Shown here: positions 58,401-64,000 of the stretch, in pieces | How the letters are laid out: every line of letters starts with the position of its first letter | Position numbering within the stretch: the first letter of the stretch is position 1 | Source: Nematostella vectensis | Taxonomy: Eukaryota; Cnidaria; Anthozoa; Actiniaria; Edwardsiidae | Assembly (NCBI RefSeq): GCF_932526225.1 | Contig: NC_064046.1 | Coordinates: 11,123,719 to 11,187,718 of the forward strand | Direction: 5' to 3' | Length of the DNA stretch: 64,000 nucleotides | Position numbers and translations under genes: made by a program | Notes under the pieces: generated by a model | The model's input: the letters and a program-made list of their open reading frames with translations, nothing else | Told to the model about the DNA's origin: nothing | Databases searched by the model: none

Positions 58401-61400
58401 CTAAAAAGAGAAAGAGGGATGATGAAAATGTGCAATGGGTAACCTGAGTATCAGGCTCTCCTATGTTTCTATTGCGCTGGCGAGAAACAAGACAAGGGCC
58501 TGATACAAATACTCTACAAATCGCACCTTCTCATGCCGGATTCTGGCATGGCTCCTGATTGGTAAAAGAAACAAAGGGCACTGGAATGGGACTTGCTGAT
58601 TGGTTCAGCTATATATAGTACCCTAACCCGTCAACTGCTTGTTCTCAGAGTAATGGCAGACTCCAAAAGTGCTTTTGGCCTTGCGTTAGCAGAATCAGAG
58701 AAATCGTTTTTTATAACATTTAAAAAATATATTTTACCATTTCTCATTTTCTTCGGAAAAATTCCGCCTGATACTCAGGTTAGATGTTCAAATGTCTTCC
58801 CCATTGCGTGTATTTATTTCTCAATGGTATCGTTTTTCGAAGCAAAGATCTACTAGTTACTAATATATCAAAGGCGCTGGATGTCATAGAAGCTGATTAC
58901 TAAGGACAGCATTAGTAGTAGCTATCAAATTTTTAGACAGACCAGGCGCAGAATATTCGAAAAAATTTGTCTGTGAGAGCACGAAGAATGCTTGGGATTG
59001 TTTGGGGCACTTCCCGTGAGTTGTTGATTGAGTGAGCTTATCAAATAATGGCATTTGTGTTCAACTGTTCAAGCAGCGGTTTGTCTTTTTAGACGAAAAA
59101 GCCTGTAGTAAATTGGTGATATGAATATCCTTTAGAAAATTAGTGATGTGTGGATCTGCAGTCATATACTTAAATCGTAAATCTCCTGAGCAGTGAACTA
59201 TCTTTGCGTTTCAAATCATTGAGCATAAAGTTACCTTCACCGGGGTTTGTCGTTACTAAAATTATTACCCTTGCATATAACAACAATGTAGTTTTGTTTT
59301 ACATAAATGCTGTTATAATTTGATTTGGGCATTTGATTGTGCCACCACACGAATCATTGGAAAATTGACAGCCGACATATTTTGACAGTGGCCTGAGGGG
59401 CGGCAGGTGTCACGTCTAGTATTTGTGTCAGGTGTACTTTTATTTTTCCTTCCAACTTTTGAAAAATAAAATCTCCTGATACTCAGGCTATGTAATGGGT
59501 TTCTTGGAAACACTAAACAGAGATAGAAGGATAATGAAAACCTACAACAGGGTTCTTGGACAGGGAAACACTAAACAGAGATAGAAGGATAATGAAAACC
59601 TACAACAGGGTTCTTGGACAGGGAAACACTAAACAGAGATAGAGGGAAGATGGGAATGTGTTTTAGGGTTCTTGGACAGGGAGACACTACAGTATAACAG
59701 AGAAAGAGGGATGGTGAAAACTTTAAATACTGAAACACTTTACAGATAAATGAGCCAAATAGGCAGTGTGTAATAGTCAGCTCCTGCATTGTGATCACCT
59801 CACTTACTACAAGTACTCACTATTGCGAACACCAACTCATTTTCCAGTAAAACTTCCTACATCATTACACTGCAACAGCTGACATGAAAAACTGGGGGAC
59901 ACAGTCATGCCTCTCCTGGTCCTCCCCCTCCCTTCTATGGCTGCTACGGCAGTGAATTTCTCACCTAATGCCTTTTCTCTTCCTATACTGTAAACCACTA
60001 GTGGAAACAAAAGGAGACTTACTGGGATGGTGAAGAGGATGGGGAGCCCACAGTCATGGAAGCAAGTTTGTCGCAGCGATAATTCTCATAATGAGCATCG
60101 TTTGTGACATCCTTCAGGTCTTGCATATGCGTCCTTTAAAGTGCAGAAGAAAAAGCTTTATCCCTAATATATGGGATAATCTAAAAAAAAAAACAGCAAA
60201 CATGCATCTCGACATTTACCTGATTAGCATGTTCCGTAATGCTACAAAATCACAATGCTCAACATTTTCCACTGAAATAAAACAAACATAGAATTATCCA
60301 GACTGTTCAATACCACCCAAGGAGATACCCAGACCTTTGTATTGTGTATTAATTTGTTCCTAAAATATCGTTTTTGTAGATAGTACCTTCGACAACTCCC
60401 CAAGGGTAGACGCGAGCTCTGACTCTCTTGCCATTCACCTCTAAGACTGTGTTGCTACCAACAACAGCAAATGGAACTTTATCCTAAGAGGAAAAGATAG
60501 TAACATAACATATAAAAAAATAAATAAATAAATAAATAAAGCCAGTAATTGAATTACCAAAATTTTTTATCCAGACACTGTTATATAGATTGTGTTTAGG
60601 ATATGAATTGTTTTCAACTGTTGTATGGTTCCCAAGCATTGACTCAGATTGTTAAATGGCAAAACTCAAATAAAAAAAAATAGGATTGCCAACTACTGCA
60701 CTCAGTATTTTTCTCTAAGTTCTTGCAATTACTTTACCGTAGCATGACACTTTTAATGGACTTTTCTGGGCTAGTGACATCATACAGTACCGCTCACGAA
60801 CATAGGGACACTGTTCGCGAAACTTTCGTGAAATTCGTGAACAACGTTCGCGAAATTCGCGAACATATAGACTGCAAAATAAACTGTTTGACGAACGGTA
60901 ACGTGTGATCCAGGGCTAAATAACAGCTAGAAAAGCGAGAAGCCATTTATTTGACAAAGACTTGTATTAGACAGTGAATTAGTTTGGGGAATGAATGCTG
61001 ATCGCTTGATATTCCTTGAAGATTTTCGAATGTGTGTTAACTGCTAGCGAATACTTTGAAAAGCGAGAAGCCATTTATTTGACAAAGCAAAGACTTGTAC
61101 TAAACAAGGGAGAATTAGTTTGAGGAGGAAATGCCGAGCGCTTGATATTCTTCGAAGATTTTTAAAATGTGTGAAAACTGCTAGCGAAGACTTAATAACA
61201 GCGGGAAGCCATTTATTTGACAAAGACATGTAATAAACACATGAGAATTACTTTGAGAAAGAAATGCCGATCACTTGATATTCTTCGAAGATTTTGGAAT
61301 GTGCGTTAACTGCTAGCGAATACTTTTGAACACTGGGTAGCCATTTATTTGACAAAGACGTACTAAACACAGGAGAATTAGTTTGAGGAAGAAATGCCGA

Positions 61401-63986
61401 TCCCTTGATATTCTTCTAAGATTTTCGAATGTTTTAAAACTGCTAGCGAAGACTTTTGAACAGTGGGAAGCCATTATTTGATAAAGCAAAGACTTGTACT
61501 AAACACGGGAGAATTAGTTTGAGGAGGGAATGCCGATCGCTTGATATTATTCCAAGATTTTAGAATGTGTGAAAATTGCTAGCGAATACTTTTGAACACT
61601 GAGAAGCCATTTATTTGACAAAGACTTGTATTAGACACGGGAGAATTAGTTTGAGGAAGGAATTTCGATCGCTTGATATTTTTCGAAGATTTTGTAAACC
61701 TGCATGTATTTTAAGTGAGTATCAGTAAGTCTTCGGTTACACGTTACGAGTTCCCGTTTGTTAAACGGTTTGTCCCGGCCTGTTCGCGAACACTGTGTTC
61801 GCGAACATCAGCTGGTCGCGAACATTGTTCGTGAACAATTTCGTGAACATATGTCCACATGTTCGAGAGCGGTACTGTACATGCATTTTTTAGTTGAAAA
61901 ATATTTTAGGTACTCATGCCTATTATCGGCCACTTTAGGTTTACGCTAAAATATCTCTGTACAAAACAAATTCATTCCCCATAATTTGCAACAAAGATTC
62001 TTTTACTATTCGACATAAGTATTCTACAAAAACATTTTTATAATTGACAATTTTTATTTGCTTGTGTGAAGCTGGCACAAAGTGAAAAATTTTTATGTGG
62101 CAACTTTAGCTGTTCAAAAGCTAGCAGGCTTGCTTTTTCTCAGCAAATAAAAACTGACACATGAAAACTTGCCTGTGTATATGTCAAAAAATAAAAATGT
62201 TGTTGGCAAAATAGTTAGGGCTGGCACATAGTTGCTGCTGGCACATAAAATTTTGCATACTGCAAATTATTGGCTGGCCTATCTACATGGTCAATTATAG
62301 TGCAACTAAAAATTGTCAACTAATAATTCCGCCCATTATGGACTTTGGAGGAACTTACTCTCATATTAACGGCATCTAGTTCAGCATCTTCTTCTCCCCC
62401 TAGATCTGGAAACTCATAAATACTGATATTGTTCTCCTTTATCTCTTGTAGAATCTGAGTCCAAAAAGAAAAATATTTCAGAATAACCATAAAATGTCTG
62501 GTATAACTAGAAAGACTACATGTGGCTAAAGAAAACCTAGTTGGTCTGGGAAGGCACAGTGTAAACATGCTATAAATCAACACAAAAAAGTTGTCACCTT
62601 TGTAAAACAGAGTATATGCACTGAAGTTTCAAGCATTAGCCCTTCGCCAGAGCAAAAAAGGTCTAGCAGTTCTCAGGGGCCTAGGTAAGGGGTATACAGA
62701 TGGTCTACTCAGAAAATAGGCAAGTTTGAATTTTCTGAAAGAGTGAGAGTGCTGTACGAGTAAGAGAGGGGGTCTAGAGGTTCCCCTCAGAATTTTTTTT
62801 TTTAATTTACCCATGATATGGTTTAATTTTAGACTTCCTAACCTATGACGGCCACACAATTCCAATAATTATATTCAGAGCATGTAGCTTTTTTTTCGCT
62901 CATTGGTTTCTAAGCTACTGTATAGCAGCTCTGGCAAATTTTGGAAAATTTTGTTGACAGCGTGAGAAATGTGTATCTTGCATGAGAGCATGACATGATA
63001 TTTAAATGTGTGAGTCTCACGCTAAGTGTGAGAGCTAAGCGTGAGACTTGATAGGTCTGCCATACAGTAGGAGGAAATATACAGGATAAAATAAGGTCCA
63101 TGAATGTGACCCCGCCCAAAATCAAACCCTGCTATAAAAAAAAACAGTGTACCCAGTGTAAGAAGAAAAGGAGCTTGGGGTGTGTCCTTCATCTTAATGC
63201 TGTCAGATGCTTCACTTTTTCCAGCTATTGTATAACCAAGACCATTGTATTTTATATGACTGTGATGGTGTACACTACCTGTTTTTTAAATCTTGTACAT
63301 TCTTCTGTAGTCAAAGTATCAGCTTTTGATATGACTGGAACAATGTTCACCTACAGTATAAAACAGTAAAAAGAACTATGGATTTGTACTCAAAATACAA
63401 ACTAACTGGGATAAATTAATATGAACCAGCTTTCTGTGGGTGACTAAAATGGATCAGATACAGACAGAAAAATGTTTTCTGAGTTCATTTCACATCAAAT
63501 AGGGCAGAGTATTTTTAGGTACACCAAACAGCAAACTTAATTTGAAATGCGACTTCCTAAATTTTAATAAACTTTTTTGTAAAGTATCATTAAAATTTGC
63601 AGCTTATATCACAGTATGTATAAAGAAGCAAAGATGATTTGGCAAAGCTCACTGAATAAGACAAAACCTTGAAGGTATGCATTTTGACCTCAAAGTGTTA
63701 GTGTTTTGAATAGAGAAAATCAGTCCAGGATGCAAGAAATTGATAGCTGTTGTAAGAAATGGGCAAGGTTTTTTGGTGTTCCATTTGTTAGGAATCATAC
63801 AGAACCTTATTGTGTAACTTTTTCATGAACTCGATGTCCAGTGGCTTTAGTGAGTGCCCGGTAGGCGAGATAAAGTACAAGCAGCAATGAACTCGATTAT
63901 CAGGGAAGGGACTTCTTTGAACTCTTGACTCTGCATTTAGGTGTTCTTCAAACTTGCTGTCAATATATTTGATGACTGGTTTCCAA
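52475..63986 (-). CDS. SEPTIN7: Septin-7-like GTPase, C-terminal three quarters (5' exons off right edge)
   Basis: Septins are GTP-binding filament proteins of the cell cortex and cytokinetic ring. Nine minus-strand exons join in frame: 63806-63986, 63279-63350, 62359-62454, 60387-60483, 60220-60271, 60023-60133, 58250-58400, 57962-58122, 52475-52538. Diagnostic parts are [45 protein letters not shown] (the G4 motif, usually AKAD), [34 protein letters not shown], then a coiled coil ([28 protein letters not shown]) and the ending KKKGFF. Human SEPTIN7 has [29 protein letters not shown] and ends KKKGKIF, so septin-7 is the best group. The P-loop exons are missing. The last intron holds a 2.6-kb minisatellite. 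The stretch 55241-57961 in that intron contains only a short (GA)n run near 56975-56990. Confidence 0.93.
52640..55240. repeat. 25-bp minisatellite, about 103 copies, in the last septin intron
   Basis: The unit GAGCAAGTGGAGAAAGAG plus AGGGAAG recurs, with AAG, GAAGG and deletion variants. Because the period is 25 and the unit has no stops, every frame reads on as a 25-residue cycle (plus strand Lys/Glu/Arg/Gly-rich, minus strand Ser/Leu/Pro/Phe-rich). ORFs of 890 and 592 codons here are artefacts. On the septin transcript the array is pyrimidine-rich (CTTTCTC..CTTGCTCCTTCC). Confidence 0.97.
58441..58782. mobile_element. MITE with TAACCTGAGTATCAGGC termini
   Basis: The left end (GGTAACCTGAGTATCAGGCT) is matched by its reverse complement at the right (GCCTGATACTCAGGTTA). 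A solo terminus, CCTGATACTCAGGCT, occurs near 59472. The element lies in a septin intron. Confidence 0.8.
59495..59700. repeat. 58-bp tandem repeat derived from the acceptor and start of septin exon 58250-58400
   Basis: The unit GGTTCTTGGACAGGGAAACA plus CTAAACAGAGATAG repeats three to four times. Its minus strand reads ..TCTGTTTAG|TGTTTCCCTGTCCAAGAACCC, almost the same as the functional junction at 58400 (TTTTTAG|TGTTTCCCTGTCCAAGAGCCC, encoding VSLSKSP). It lies upstream of the real exon in the same intron. Confidence 0.9.
60785..61877. mobile_element. DNA transposon-like element with CAGTACCGCTC termini and internal 145-bp tandem repeats
   Basis: The outer ends CAGTACCGCTC and GAGCGGTACTG are inverted. 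Subterminal regions carry many TTCGCGAA/GTTCGCGAAC words (60812-60870 and 61785-61850). The interior (about 60925-61690) is five to six copies of a unit with GAAGCCATTTATTTGACAAA, CGCTTGATATTCTTCGAAGA and AACTGCTAGCGAA. There is no transposase. It lies in a septin intron. Confidence 0.85.
62480..62660. mobile_element. Diverged member of the hammerhead-bearing repeat family
   Basis: It shares GGTATAACTAGAAAGACTAC, ATCAACACAAAA, AAACAGAGT and, on the minus strand, TTTGCTCTGGCGAAGGGC/GAAAC with 41935-42110. The ribozyme-like core is further decayed (CUGGCGA). Confidence 0.75.
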
Positions 63987-64000
63987 CTGAAATATTACAC

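Noticed and set aside
63100-63369. 89-codon plus-strand ORF
   Set aside because: It is antisense to the septin exon 63279-63350, whose SKADTLT motif shows the true strand.

Overview
This is an intron-rich, AT-leaning animal nuclear genome window. Spliceosomal introns (GT-AG plus one GC-AG), animal-specific orthologues (AMFR/gp78, CEP192, septin-7, a ciliary microtubule inner protein) and a dense load of short inverted-repeat elements and minisatellites point to an early-branching invertebrate. A cnidarian such as a sea anemone is my best guess. That is an inference from style and gene content, not from a diagnostic marker.

There are five genes, and the reading frame was followed across every exon junction. 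(1) AMFR/gp78 ubiquitin ligase, minus strand, 85-6982, 5' part only; the RING and CUE exons lie off the left edge. (2) CEP192/SPD-2 centrosome scaffold, plus strand, 9298-43191, complete in 50 inferred exons (about 2754 codons). (3) CIMIP1/C20orf85-like ciliary protein, minus strand, 44816-45788, three small exons, 136 aa. (4) A single-exon plus-strand gene, 46806-50051, for a 1081-aa protein with ankyrin repeats, a protein kinase domain and a KEN ribonuclease domain, which is the architecture of vertebrate RNase L. (5) Septin-7-like, minus strand, 52475-63986, missing its 5' exons off the right edge. AMFR/CEP192 and CIMIP1/RNase L-like are head-to-head pairs. CEP192/CIMIP1 and RNase L-like/septin are convergent.

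The non-coding space is dominated by repeats. There is a 50-bp minisatellite in an AMFR intron and a 2.6-kb 25-bp minisatellite in the last septin intron whose period makes all reading frames look open. Many fold-back or MITE-like elements are present: a TTAA-flanked family, a TA-flanked CpG-rich palindrome, elements packed with CGCGTAATT or GTTCGCGAAC motifs, and a family carrying a hammerhead-ribozyme-like core.

Two observations stand out. The first is the intronless Ank-kinase-KEN gene, with KEN catalytic residues and kinase catalytic residues both present, in an apparently invertebrate genome. The second is that tandem arrays repeatedly straddle exon-intron boundaries (at least seven cases), so splice donors or acceptors are themselves duplicated in tandem. 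A pair of inverted TTAA elements also flanks two CEP192 exons in the arrangement that favours circular RNA formation.
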